NCBI GenBank assembly: GCA_028290595.1
Contig: JAQGJO010000320.1
Location: forward strand, 1 to 11,903
Direction: 5' to 3'
DNA length: 11,903 nt
Source: Hyphomicrobiales bacterium
GTDB lineage: Bacteria; Pseudomonadota; Alphaproteobacteria; Rhizobiales; Beijerinckiaceae
Of the stretch, positions 1 through 6,879 are shown in pieces; the first letter of the stretch is position 1, and each line of letters starts with the position of its first letter. The position numbers and the translations under genes were made by a program. The notes under the pieces are model-generated. The model did no database searches, was not told where the DNA came from, and worked only from the letters and a program-made list of their open reading frames with translations.

Positions 1-1
1 G

Positions 2-691
2 CCGATCATCTCTTCGACAAATAACCAGCCGGCGCTCTACGAAGCCCTGCTGCGCCTGCGGCTCGAGAACGGCGACGTCATGTCGCCGGCGGCGATCTTC
101 CCTATCGCCGAGAAGACCGGGCTCGTCCAATTGCTCGACCGTCGTGTTCTCGAACTTGCGCTTGAGCGCATGAGCGCCGAACCGGCCTTGCGCCTGACTG
201 TCAATGTGTCCAGCAAGACCGTTCACGACATCGGCTGGGTAGACCAGATTCAGGCCTTGCTTGCGATGCATCCCGGCACCGCCGAGCGCCTGGTCATCGA
301 GATCACAGAAACCTGCGCGATCGAGGATATTGAATCGACGTGCCGGGCAATCAGCGACATCAAGGCGCTGGGAGTCAAAGTGGCGATGGACGATTTCGGC
401 GCCGGTCACACCTCGTTCCGCAATCTGCGCCGCCTGCAGGTCGACATGATCAAGATCGACGGCGCGTTCATTGAAAACCTGACGCGCTCCGCTGACGACC
501 GCTTCTTCGTGCGCACCTTGATCGAACTCGCCAAGCATCTGTCGATCCCGGTCGTGGCCGAATGGATCGAGAACCGCGAAACCGCCGACCTGCTGACCGA
601 ATGGCAGGTGGACTATTTCCAGGGCGATTTTTTCGGCGCCGCCTCCGAGGATACGATCACCGCTGCCGCCCCCGGCCGGATGTCCGCATAG
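2..691 (+). CDS. EAL-domain cyclic-di-GMP phosphodiesterase, C-terminal part (5' truncated by window edge)
   Basis: The frame is open from base 2, so the first ATG (80) is internal and the gene starts outside the window. The visible part is an almost complete EAL domain, which hydrolyses cyclic di-GMP to pGpG. The signature Glu-Ala-Leu is at 41-49 (YEALLRL). The usual metal and catalytic residues can be followed: Asn in NVSS (203), Glu in EITET (299), the Asp pair in DDFGAG (389 and 392), Lys in IKIDG (452), two Glu in AEWIE (560 and 569) and Gln in FQGDFFG (620). All acidic ligands are kept, so an active enzyme is likely. Two positions are unusual: AEGVE is AEWIE, and the residue after DDFGAG is His rather than Tyr or Phe. 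The upstream part may hold a sensor or GGDEF domain, but that cannot be seen. The TAG stop is at 689-691. Confidence 0.9.
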   Translation, partial: PIISSTNNQPALYEALLRLRLENGDVMSPAAIFPIAEKTGLVQLLDRRVLELALERMSAEPALRLTVNVSSKTVHDIGWVDQIQALLAMHPGTAERLVIEITETCAIEDIESTCRAISDIKALGVKVAMDDFGAGHTSFRNLRRLQVDMIKIDGAFIENLTRSADDRFFVRTLIELAKHLSIPVVAEWIENRETADLLTEWQVDYFQGDFFGAASEDTITAAAPGRMSA

Positions 692-708
692 GCCGCAAAG
701 CTTCAGCC

Positions 709-727
709 CGCGCCGATGAACGGCGCG
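709..727 (+). terminator. GC-rich hairpin after the EAL gene, possible weak terminator
   Basis: A perfect 7-bp stem (CGCGCCG at 709-715 and its complement at 721-727) has a 5-nt loop and lies 18 bases after the EAL stop codon. No U-run follows, so it is not a classical intrinsic terminator. It may stabilise the 3' end or be chance in GC-rich DNA. The rest of the 692-839 gap shows no other clear element apart from the G-rich ribosome binding site of the next gene. Confidence 0.3.
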
Positions 728-839
728 TTGCTATGGTGAAGGCTCAAACAATATTTCAAGCCCCGGGAACTGGCCCAGGTTCGCAATGCGCAGCGAAATC
801 TGCTAGAAGCCGGGACAATAACAATCCGGGGGGAGCGCG

Positions 840-1841
840 ATGTTTCACACAACACCGTTATGTATCCACCGCATTTGGACCGCAGGACTGTTGCTTCTGG
901 CGGCATCCGGAATTGCCATTGCTCAGCCGGCTTCAGATGACCGCCTGCCATGCCAGGGCAATGTCGTTCGCTACGTCATCCCCTATCCACCGGGTTCCCC
1001 GATCGACGTGGTGGTGCGAAGGATCGCACTCGCGACCGTTCTCGGCAGCCAGATCATTATCGACAATAAGTCCGGCGCCTCAGGCTCGATCGGCGCGACG
1101 GAAGTTGCAAAAGCCGCGCCCGACGGCTGCACCGTGCTTGCAACTGTGCAGGATCCCGTCGTCTCGAATACAGCGCTCATTGCGGGGCTCACATACGACG
1201 TTCCACGCGACTTCGCCTTTGTCACAAAACTCACGGCGAGCAACCCGGCGCTGATTGCTCATGCAAGCGTCAAGGCGAACACACTTGCCGAACTGGTCGA
1301 TCTGGCCAAGAAAAACCCCGGTACTCTGAAATACGGAACATTCGGAGTCGGATCCTTTCCTCACATCATCGTCGAGGCCTTCGCCAAAAAGGCCGGCATA
1401 TCGCTCCTTCACGTCCCGTACCGGGGGCCTCCCCAGGCTTTGCAGGATATCGTGACGGGCGCCATCGATCTCACCGTCGGTGGAATCGCGTCCGGACCTC
1501 TGATCGACGAAGGTAAACTCAAGCCTCTTGCGCAGATCGGCACGCGCCGCGCCTGGATTCGCGACACACCGACATTCGCCGAGTCAGGCTATGGCGACCT
1601 CATATTCACCACGCCCATCTGGGTTGGATTGCTGGTGCCAGCCAAGACGCCGAAGCGCGCGATCTCGAAACTTGCGACAGCGAGTCGGGCTGCCATCGAG
1701 GCTCCCGAGGTGAGAAAATTTCTGGCCGACCTTGCCTTCGAGCCCGTCGGCAATTCGCCGGAAGAATTCGAAGCGCAATGGCGCGCGGAATTCGATTCGA
1801 TACCGCCGCTCATCCGATCCCTGGGGATCACCGCACAATAA
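840..1841 (+). CDS. Bug/TctC-family periplasmic solute-binding protein
   Basis: This 333-residue protein has the layout of the Bug (TctC, tripartite tricarboxylate transporter receptor) family, which binds carboxylates and other small organic acids in the periplasm. Residues 1-28 form a Sec signal peptide: Arg at 11, a hydrophobic stretch at 12-27, and a likely cleavage after AIA (28). Family motifs follow: YPPGSPIDVVVR (usually P-PPGGP-D), IIDNKSGASGSIGA (usually VENKPGAGGNIG), and APDGCTVL (usually PDGYTLL). Length fits the family (about 320-330). A G-rich ribosome binding site lies just before the ATG. The next gene starts 27 bases after the stop, which suggests an operon. No TctA/TctB membrane subunits are in the window; Bug proteins are often orphan receptors. 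The solute cannot be read from the sequence. Confidence 0.9.
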   Translation: MFHTTPLCIHRIWTAGLLLLAASGIAIAQPASDDRLPCQGNVVRYVIPYPPGSPIDVVVRRIALATVLGSQIIIDNKSGASGSIGATEVAKAAPDGCTVLATVQDPVVSNTALIAGLTYDVPRDFAFVTKLTASNPALIAHASVKANTLAELVDLAKKNPGTLKYGTFGVGSFPHIIVEAFAKKAGISLLHVPYRGPPQALQDIVTGAIDLTVGGIASGPLIDEGKLKPLAQIGTRRAWIRDTPTFAESGYGDLIFTTPIWVGLLVPAKTPKRAISKLATASRAAIEAPEVRKFLADLAFEPVGNSPEEFEAQWRAEFDSIPPLIRSLGITAQ

Positions 1842-1868
1842 CTCTCGTTAACAGCACGGAGAAATGAA

Positions 1869-3035
1869 GTGCCCGAACAGATCCGCACCACACATGTCGG
1901 TAGTCTGCCAAGGCCCGTGGACCTGATCGAGCTTCTGCGATCGCGGCACGAGAACAAGACCATTGATGAAAAGCAGTTCCAGGCGCGCTGTCACGAAGCG
2001 GTGGCGGAGTGCGTCGCAAAGCAGGTCGAGTGTGGCATCGACTATGTTTCCGACGGCGAAATGTCGAAAGTCTCCTACGCCTACTATGTCCAGGACCGGC
2101 TGATCGGAATGGAAGCGGCAAAGGTCGCGGAAGCCAGCGGTGCGCAATTAACCCGCTTTCAGCGACTGCAGCTTGAATATCCTGAGTTCGCCGACTTCAT
2201 GGAGTTTCGCGCCAAGAGCAATGCCGGTCCGGCATCCGTCAGGCCGCCGATCTGCACCGGCCCCTTGTCGTATCGCGACACCTCTTTCGTCGAAACAGAT
2301 ATCGACACCCTGAAACAGGCGGCGCAAGCAGCGGGCGCTTATGCAGGTTTCATGACTGCAGCATCGCCCGGCGTCGTCGCCATGTTTGCGTCCGCAAGCA
2401 GCTATTACACACGCGAAGATGATTATGTGTTCGGCCTGGCCGACGCCCTGCGGCCCGAATATGAGGCCATCGTCTCGGCGGGCCTCGTCCTGCAGATCGA
2501 TTGTCCCGATCTGCCGCTGACCCACCGGATGAAATATCTCGCCGGAGATGTCGATCCGATGAGAATCGCCGCCCGCAACATCGAGGCAATCAATATCGCG
2601 ATCGCCGGACTTCCCGCCGACAAGATTCGCATCCACCTCTGCTGGGGCAATTATGCCGGTCCCCATACCGACGACGTCGAGGTCAAAGCGCTGTTCCCGG
2701 TGCTGAGGAATCTGAAGGCGCGCGGTCTGTCGTTCGAGGCGGCAAATCCCCGCCACGCCCATGAGTGGAGCGACTGGAAGCACGCCGGCCTTGCCGACGA
2801 TATGGTTTTGATCCCCGGCGTGATCGACAGCGTCAGCAATTTCGTCGAGCACCCGCGGCTGATCGCCGAACGGATTTCCCGCTTTGCCGATATTGTCGGC
2901 GCCGATCGCCTCATTGCCGGCGCCGATTGCGGCTTCGGCACGTTTGCGACGGGCAATGTGCAGGTCTTCCCGTCGATCGTCTGGGCCAAGCTCCGCGCCT
3001 TGCGCGAAGGCGCCGAGATCGCCTCGAAAGGCTAA
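1869..3035 (+). CDS. MetE C-terminal-domain-like (cobalamin-independent methionine synthase family) zinc methyltransferase
   Basis: The 388-residue product matches the catalytic C-terminal barrel of cobalamin-independent methionine synthase. It lacks the N-terminal half found in full-length MetE (about 750 residues). Seen directly: THVGSLPRP near the N-terminus (residues 8-16), a DGE motif at 62-64, HLC with His256 and Cys258, Glu290 in SFEAAN, and Cys354 in GADCGFGTF. His-X-Cys, Glu and the distal Cys correspond to the zinc site of MetE, which activates a thiol for methyl or alkyl transfer. Core-only homologues include archaeal methionine synthases and epoxyalkane:coenzyme M transferases, so the acceptor and donor are uncertain. 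The start is GTG at 1869, chosen because GGAG (1858-1861) is correctly spaced; the ATG at 1864 is out of frame. It is probably co-transcribed with the solute-binding protein upstream. Confidence 0.85.
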   Translation: MPEQIRTTHVGSLPRPVDLIELLRSRHENKTIDEKQFQARCHEAVAECVAKQVECGIDYVSDGEMSKVSYAYYVQDRLIGMEAAKVAEASGAQLTRFQRLQLEYPEFADFMEFRAKSNAGPASVRPPICTGPLSYRDTSFVETDIDTLKQAAQAAGAYAGFMTAASPGVVAMFASASSYYTREDDYVFGLADALRPEYEAIVSAGLVLQIDCPDLPLTHRMKYLAGDVDPMRIAARNIEAINIAIAGLPADKIRIHLCWGNYAGPHTDDVEVKALFPVLRNLKARGLSFEAANPRHAHEWSDWKHAGLADDMVLIPGVIDSVSNFVEHPRLIAERISRFADIVGADRLIAGADCGFGTFATGNVQVFPSIVWAKLRALREGAEIASKG

Positions 3036-3051
3036 GCTGTGCGCTACGATA

Positions 3052-3076
3052 TCCGGGGACTAATCCGAGCCCCGGA
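3052..3076. terminator. Hairpin between convergent genes
   Basis: TCCGGGG at 3052-3058 pairs perfectly with CCCCGGA at 3070-3076 across an 11-nt loop. It sits in the 46-base gap between the convergent MetE-like gene and phaR. The position suggests a bidirectional terminator, but neither side has a U-run. Confidence 0.35.
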
Positions 3077-3081
3077 GGTCG

Positions 3082-3726
3082 CTAGCGCTTCGCGATCGCT
3101 TCCAGCCGCTGCTGCATCTCGTTAAGCTGCTGCTTCAGCATGTCGATGTCTGCCGGCGAGTTGGTTGAGGCAGGTGATGCCGGGGCTCCGCCCGCGTTCG
3201 ATTCGGCTGAATTCGTCTCCCCGGCTTTCGCCGCGGCATTGATTCCAAACGGATTGAACAGGCTGAACGCCTGGGTGAAGATCGCCATATTCTTGCGCGT
3301 CTGCTCTTCGACAGCCTCGAATATCTGGCTGCCGGGGATCGCCCCGCCCATCATGCCGCCGCCCATCGTCGTCTTGACGTGTTCGCGCAGTTTCTGCTGT
3401 TCCTCGACGAACTTGCCAAACGAGAATTCGAGATAACGGGGCACCAGCAATTGCATGCTGTCGCCGTAGAACCGGATCAATTGGCGCAGAAAAGCGGTCG
3501 GCAGCAGATTTTCCTGCCCTTCCTTGCCTTCCTGTTCAAAGATGATCTGGGTCAATACCGGGCGGGTGATATCGTCGCCCGACTTGGCGTCAACGACGGC
3601 GAAATCTTCCCCCTCTTTGACCATTTTGGCCAAATCTTCCAACGTCACATACGTGCTCGTACCGGTATTGTAGAGACGTCTGTTGGCGTATTTCTTGATC
3701 TTGATCGGCTGCTTCTCGCTAGTCAT
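3082..3726 (-). CDS. phaR: Polyhydroxyalkanoate synthesis repressor PhaR
   Basis: PhaR is a DNA-binding repressor that also binds polyhydroxyalkanoate granules, so its target genes (phasins and PHA synthesis genes) are released when polymer accumulates. The N-terminal domain (residues about 8-67) carries the hallmark IKKYANRRLYNT and TYVTLEDLAKMV, typical of the PHB/PHA accumulation regulator DNA-binding domain. A second conserved block, about residues 73-107, contains LLPTAFLRQLIRFYGDSMQ and PRYLEFSF. A Gly/Met-rich linker (121-131) and an Ala/Ser/Asn-rich stretch (165-190) follow. The C-terminus (about 194-214) is a Gln/Leu heptad-like segment that could form a coiled coil. Length (214) is near the family norm. 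GAGG on the minus strand precedes the start at 3726. The gene is divergent from phaA, and the 261-base gap between them has repeats that could be its own operators. Confidence 0.95.
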   Translation of the reverse strand: MTSEKQPIKIKKYANRRLYNTGTSTYVTLEDLAKMVKEGEDFAVVDAKSGDDITRPVLTQIIFEQEGKEGQENLLPTAFLRQLIRFYGDSMQLLVPRYLEFSFGKFVEEQQKLREHVKTTMGGGMMGGAIPGSQIFEAVEEQTRKNMAIFTQAFSLFNPFGINAAAKAGETNSAESNAGGAPASPASTNSPADIDMLKQQLNEMQQRLEAIAKR

Positions 3727-3792
3727 TGCACCTCAGCCCGGCGGTCGCCACAGGTTGATTTCAACCGGCGCGCGATGCCCTAGGATAAGCTT

Positions 3793-3973
3793 TTTTTGCG
3801 CCGCGTAAAACATTTTTGCGCAACGCGGTGAAATCTTAGCCACTTAGCCTCCGTCTTCATTAGGTCGTGAAAAAGCTGGCTTATTGGGCTATTGACGTTT
3901 GCCCTGTCGATCTGCTGATAGGAAGCAACGCAAAGGCTGGGGTGGAAACGCGATCGCCCCCGCTGCAACGCGG
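3793..3973. promoter_or_regulatory. phaR-phaA divergent control region with direct repeats (candidate PhaR operators)
   Basis: The 261-base gap between phaR and phaA is more AT-rich than its flanks. TTTTTGCGC occurs twice, at 3793-3801 and 3813-3821, exactly 20 bp apart (about two helical turns), and similarity continues past the 9-mer (CGCGTAAAA versus ACGCGGTGAAA). GCAACGC occurs three times, at 3820-3826, 3925-3931 and 3965-3971; the first and third extend to GCAACGCGG. A TTGACG -35-like hexamer at 3892-3897 has no good -10 partner. PhaR proteins of alphaproteobacteria are known to bind TGC-containing sites, so these repeats are candidate operators. The assignment is inference. Confidence 0.4.
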
Positions 3974-3987
3974 AAAGGAATTTCAAT

Positions 3988-5163
3988 ATGGCCAGCGAAA
4001 TCGTTGTTGTCGGAGCTGCGCGCACCGCAGTGGGATCTTTTAACGGCGCCTTCGGCAATACCCCCGCCCATGAGCTCGGCGCCGTGGCGATCAAGGCCGC
4101 CCTGGCGCGCGCCAATGTCGATCCGGCCGACGTGGACGAAGTCATCCTGGGTCAGATCCTGCAGGCAGGCGAGGGTCAGAACCCAGCCCGCCAGGCCGCC
4201 ATGAAGGCCGGCATCCCCCAGGAGAAAACCGCCTGGGGCCTCAACCAGCTCTGCGGATCCGGCTTGCGCGCCGTCGCTCTCGGCCTGCAGCAGATCACCA
4301 ATGGCGACGCCAAGGTGATCGTCGCCGGCGGCCAGGAATCCATGTCGATGGCGCCGCACGTCGCCCACATGCGTTCGGGCACCAAAATGGGTGACCTGAA
4401 ACTGATCGACAGCATGCTCAAGGACGGGCTGATCGACGCCTTCCACGGCTACCACATGGGCGTCACCGCCGAGAACGTCGCCGCCAAATGGCAGATCAGC
4501 CGCGAAGACCAGGACAAATTCGCCCTCGGCTCGCAGAACAAGGCTGAAGCCGCCCAGAAGGCCGGCCGGTTCAAGGATGAGATCGTGCCGTTCATCATCC
4601 AGACCCGCAAGGGCGACGTGGTGGTCGACCAGGACGAATATATCCGCGCTGGAACCACGCTCGAGGCCCTGCAGAAACTCAAGCCCGCCTTCAACAAGGA
4701 AGGCTCGGTGACCGCCGGCAACGCGTCGGGCATCAACGACGGCGCCGCCGCCCTCGTGCTGATGACCGCCGAGGAAGCAAAGAAGCGCGGCCTGACGCCA
4801 ATGGCGCGCATCGTTTCCTGGGCCACTGCCGGCGTCGATCCCGCCGTCATGGGCTCTGGGCCGATCCCGGCGTCCCGCAAGGCGCTGGCGAAGGCCAACT
4901 GGAAAGTCAGCGATGTCGAGCTGGTCGAGGCCAACGAGGCCTTCGCCGCCCAGGCTCTGGCGGTCAACAAGGACATGGGCTGGGACCCCTCGATCGTCAA
5001 CGTCAACGGCGGCGCTATCGCCATCGGTCATCCGATCGGCGCCTCCGGCGCCCGCGTCCTAACCACGCTGCTGTTTGAAATGCAGCGCCGCGGCGTCTCC
5101 AAGGGTCTTGCAACCTTATGCATTGGCGGCGGCATGGGCGTCGCCATGTGTGTTGAACGCTAA
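3988..5163 (+). CDS. phaA: Acetyl-CoA acetyltransferase (beta-ketothiolase) PhaA
   Basis: This thiolase condenses two acetyl-CoA into acetoacetyl-CoA, the first step of polyhydroxybutyrate synthesis; it can also run in the thiolytic direction. The 391-residue protein keeps every active-site element: nucleophile Cys89 in NQLCGSG, His348 in [10 protein letters not shown], and Cys378 in [11 protein letters not shown]. These positions coincide with the numbering of the classical Zoogloea biosynthetic thiolase, so there are no insertions or deletions. NEAFAAQ, also a family signature, is present. Thiolase forms a cytoplasmic tetramer (family knowledge). The start at 3988 follows GGAAAGGA at 3972-3979. 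The context, divergent phaR upstream and phaB downstream, supports a role in PHB synthesis rather than fatty acid breakdown. Confidence 0.96.
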   Translation: MASEIVVVGAARTAVGSFNGAFGNTPAHELGAVAIKAALARANVDPADVDEVILGQILQAGEGQNPARQAAMKAGIPQEKTAWGLNQLCGSGLRAVALGLQQITNGDAKVIVAGGQESMSMAPHVAHMRSGTKMGDLKLIDSMLKDGLIDAFHGYHMGVTAENVAAKWQISREDQDKFALGSQNKAEAAQKAGRFKDEIVPFIIQTRKGDVVVDQDEYIRAGTTLEALQKLKPAFNKEGSVTAGNASGINDGAAALVLMTAEEAKKRGLTPMARIVSWATAGVDPAVMGSGPIPASRKALAKANWKVSDVELVEANEAFAAQALAVNKDMGWDPSIVNVNGGAIAIGHPIGASGARVLTTLLFEMQRRGVSKGLATLCIGGGMGVAMCVER

Positions 5164-5198
5164 GCCTCCGCTTCAAGACTCAAACTCTGCTTAAAAAA

Positions 5199-5230
5199 AC
5201 TGCGCGACAAAAACTGTTTTGTCGCGCAGT
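5199..5230 (-). terminator. Perfect 14-bp palindromic hairpin between phaA and phaB, oriented as a minus-strand terminator
   Basis: ACTGCGCGACAAAA (5199-5212) is followed by the 4-nt loop ACTG and its exact reverse complement (5217-5230). On the plus strand the stem is preceded by an A-run (5193-5198) and followed by AAAAATTATT, so a phaA transcript would have no U-run after it. On the minus strand the stem is followed directly by a T-run, the classical intrinsic terminator layout, although no minus-strand gene is known here. It could instead be a protein-binding palindrome or an RNA-stabilising stem. Confidence 0.45.
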
Positions 5231-5252
5231 AAAAATTATTGGCAAAAACCTA

Positions 5253-5282
5253 TTGGGAATGCCGCTCACAAGGCGGTACAGT
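5253..5282 (+). promoter_or_regulatory. Candidate phaB promoter
   Basis: TTGGGA at 5253-5258 and TACAGT at 5277-5282 are separated by 18 bp, each matching four of six positions of the vegetative consensus, about 28 bases before the phaB start. A small inverted repeat (CCGC at 5262-5265, GCGG at 5273-5276) lies in the spacer. This is weak and could be chance. Confidence 0.25.
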
Positions 5283-5310
5283 TTAAAAGGTTGTTTTCCG
5301 GGAGGAGTCG

Positions 5311-6039
5311 ATGGGACGCGTTGCAGTTGTTACCGGTGGTACCCGTGGAATTGGTGAGGCGATTTCCAAAACGCTGAAGGCCGCCGGCTATAGCGTCGCC
5401 GCCATCTACGCCGGGAACGACGAAGCCGCGAGCAAGTTCAACGCCGAAACCGGCATACCGGTCTACAAATGGGATGTGTCGAACTACGACGCCTGCGCCG
5501 CCGGCATAGCCCAGGTCGAGAAGGATCTCGGCCCGGTTGAGATCGTCGTCAACAATGCCGGCATCACCCGCGATGGCTTCTTCCACAAGATGGCGAAGGA
5601 GCAGTGGTACGAAGTGATCAATACCAACCTCAATTCGCTGTTCAACATGACCCGTCCGGCCTGGGAAGGCATGCGGACGCGGAAATTCGGGCGCGTCATC
5701 TGCATTTCGTCGATCAACGGCCAGAAGGGCCAGGCCGGCCAGGCGAATTATTCCGCCGCCAAGGCCGGCGAGGTCGGCTTCGTCAAGGCGCTGGCCCAGG
5801 AAGGCGCCCGCGCCGGCATCACCGTCAACGCCATCTGCCCCGGCTATATCGCCACCGAAATGGTGAAAAAAATCGACCCGGCCATTATCGAAAAGTCGAT
5901 CCTGCCGCATATTCCGGTCGGCCGCCTCGGCGAGCCGGAGGAAATCGCCCGCTGCGTCCTGTTTCTGGCCTCCGACGATGCCGGTTTCATCACCGGCTCG
6001 ACCCTGACCGCCAACGGCGGCCAGTATATGGCCGGTTAA
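5311..6039 (+). CDS. phaB: Acetoacetyl-CoA reductase PhaB
   Basis: This NADPH-dependent short-chain dehydrogenase reduces acetoacetyl-CoA to (R)-3-hydroxybutyryl-CoA, the monomer for PHB synthase. The 242-residue protein has the cofactor motif TGGTRGIG at residues 8-15, NNAG at 81-84, and the catalytic Ser134, Tyr147 and Lys151 (spacing S-X12-Y-X3-K). PGYI and the C-terminal ITGSTLTANGGQYM are also typical. It resembles FabG (3-oxoacyl-ACP reductase), but the position after phaA and the length favour PhaB. The ribosome binding site GGAGGAG at 5301-5307 is strong and sets the start at 5311. The 147-base gap after phaA contains a palindrome and a possible promoter, so the two genes may not be strictly co-transcribed. 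The polymerase gene phaC is not in the window. Confidence 0.95.
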   Translation: MGRVAVVTGGTRGIGEAISKTLKAAGYSVAAIYAGNDEAASKFNAETGIPVYKWDVSNYDACAAGIAQVEKDLGPVEIVVNNAGITRDGFFHKMAKEQWYEVINTNLNSLFNMTRPAWEGMRTRKFGRVICISSINGQKGQAGQANYSAAKAGEVGFVKALAQEGARAGITVNAICPGYIATEMVKKIDPAIIEKSILPHIPVGRLGEPEEIARCVLFLASDDAGFITGSTLTANGGQYMAG

Positions 6040-6080
6040 CCCCGGCCCGAGCAGCTAGCCCGTCAGCCAGAGTGTGTTGA

Positions 6081-6201
6081 GATTCACGTCAGACCGCGCC
6101 GAAAATGGCGGTTTTCGAGAACCGGAGCGGAGCGTACTTAAGTACGTGAGCACCGGAAGCGCAGAGAACCGGCGTTTGCAGGCCGGTATCACGTGAATAT
6201 C
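6081..6201. repeat. Palindromic intergenic repeat element, about 120 bp
   Basis: The element is bounded by ATTCACGT (6082-6089) and its reverse complement ACGTGAAT (6191-6198). The interior is an imperfect inverted repeat centred on a perfect 14-bp palindrome, CGTACTTAAGTACG (6133-6146). GAGAACCGG appears twice in direct orientation, at 6117-6125 and 6164-6172. Short nested stems (for example CGCC/GGCG at 6097-6110) suggest it folds as RNA or single-stranded DNA. There is no open reading frame or target-site duplication that I can identify. From memory it resembles palindromic elements scattered between genes in Bradyrhizobium relatives; copy number in this genome cannot be checked here. Confidence 0.7.
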
Positions 6202-6218
6202 AGCACCCGCTGGACAAA

Positions 6219-6292
6219 CCGGCTTTGCCGGTGTATTTGCGCGCCTCCAACTAAAACAGCGTCCCGAAACGCTCGCCAGGAGAACAATCTCC
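6219..6292 (+). promoter_or_regulatory. Candidate rplS leader with two small hairpins
   Basis: Upstream of rplS are CCGGC-ttt-GCCGG (6219-6231) and GGAGA-acaa-TCTCC (6279-6292). The second is 12 bases before the AGGAG ribosome binding site (6307-6311) and its GGAGA arm resembles one, so it could affect initiation. Ribosomal protein leaders often carry such structures, but no named leader class is recognised. Confidence 0.25.
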
Positions 6293-6316
6293 TCAGGTGA
6301 AACGGCAGGAGTTTTT

Positions 6317-6772
6317 ATGAATATTATCGAGCAGCTCGACGCCGAGCAGATGAAGCGTCTGAGCGAAACCCGCAAGATCCCGGATTTCCAGCCCGGCGAC
6401 ACCGTCATCGTCAATGTGAAGGTCAAGGAAGGCGAACGCTCCCGCGTTCAGGCCTACGAAGGCGTTTGCATCGCCCGCGCCGGCGCCGGCATCAACGAGA
6501 GCTTCACGGTCCGCAAGATTTCCTATGGTGAAGGCGTCGAGCGCGTTTTCCCCATCTACTCGCCGATCATCGATTCGCTGACCGTCGTGCGCCGCGGCAA
6601 GGTCCGTCGCGCCAAGCTGTATTACCTGCGTGATCGCCGCGGCAAGTCCGCCCGTATCGCCGAGCGCGTCGATACCACGAAAAAGGCTGCCGGCGCGGCC
6701 AAGACCGCAGCCACCAAGGCGGCAGCTCCCAAGGCCGCGGCCAAGGCACCGAAGGCCGCTGCGAAAGCCTGA
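6317..6772 (+). CDS. rplS: 50S ribosomal protein L19
   Basis: L19 is a large-subunit ribosomal protein at the interface with the 30S subunit. The 151-residue product begins [13 protein letters not shown] and contains the family core: [10 protein letters not shown] (21-30), [19 protein letters not shown] (36-54), [18 protein letters not shown] (62-79), and [21 protein letters not shown] (94-114). Residues about 120-151 form an Ala/Lys-rich tail of short KAAA-type repeats, absent from the roughly 115-residue enterobacterial protein but common in alphaproteobacteria. AGGAG at 6307-6311 supports the start. In many bacteria rplS follows rpsP-rimM-trmD; here the upstream neighbour is phaB, separated by a repeat element. 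A strong terminator follows, so this is probably a single-gene unit. Confidence 0.97.
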   Translation: MNIIEQLDAEQMKRLSETRKIPDFQPGDTVIVNVKVKEGERSRVQAYEGVCIARAGAGINESFTVRKISYGEGVERVFPIYSPIIDSLTVVRRGKVRRAKLYYLRDRRGKSARIAERVDTTKKAAGAAKTAATKAAAPKAAAKAPKAAAKA

Positions 6773-6792
6773 AACGAAGACAGCATTTGCTG

Positions 6793-6819
6793 AAAAACCC
6801 GGCTCCGGCCGGGTTTTTT
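6793..6819 (+). terminator. Intrinsic terminator of rplS
   Basis: CCCGGC (6798-6803), loop TCCG, and GCCGGG (6808-6813) are followed by six T (6814-6819). The flanking A-run (6793-6797) can pair with the T-run to extend the stem. It lies 21 bases after the rplS stop codon. Confidence 0.9.
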
Positions 6820-6879
6820 GTTGGCTTGAAGAGGCAGATTCGAGACAATATCGCTTCACGATGGACAAGGATTCAGGCC

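Noticed and set aside
562..1254. Plus-strand open frame bridging the EAL gene and the Bug gene
   Set aside because: Arg/Ser-rich out-of-frame translation that overlaps two well-supported genes.
3892..3921. Vegetative promoter for phaA based on TTGACG
   Set aside because: No -10 hexamer with better than two or three matches is found at 16-19 bp spacing, so it is mentioned only within the control region entry.
3889..5031. Long minus-strand open frame (380 codons) opposite phaA
   Set aside because: It is a shadow of phaA caused by GC-rich third codon positions; the translation has no recognisable domain and the thiolase on the other strand is certain.
6787..6879. Longer start (TTG 6787) for the VOC gene, giving 147 residues
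   Set aside because: It would run through the rplS terminator, has no ribosome binding site, and adds residues unlike the family. GTG 6880 with AAGGA fits better.
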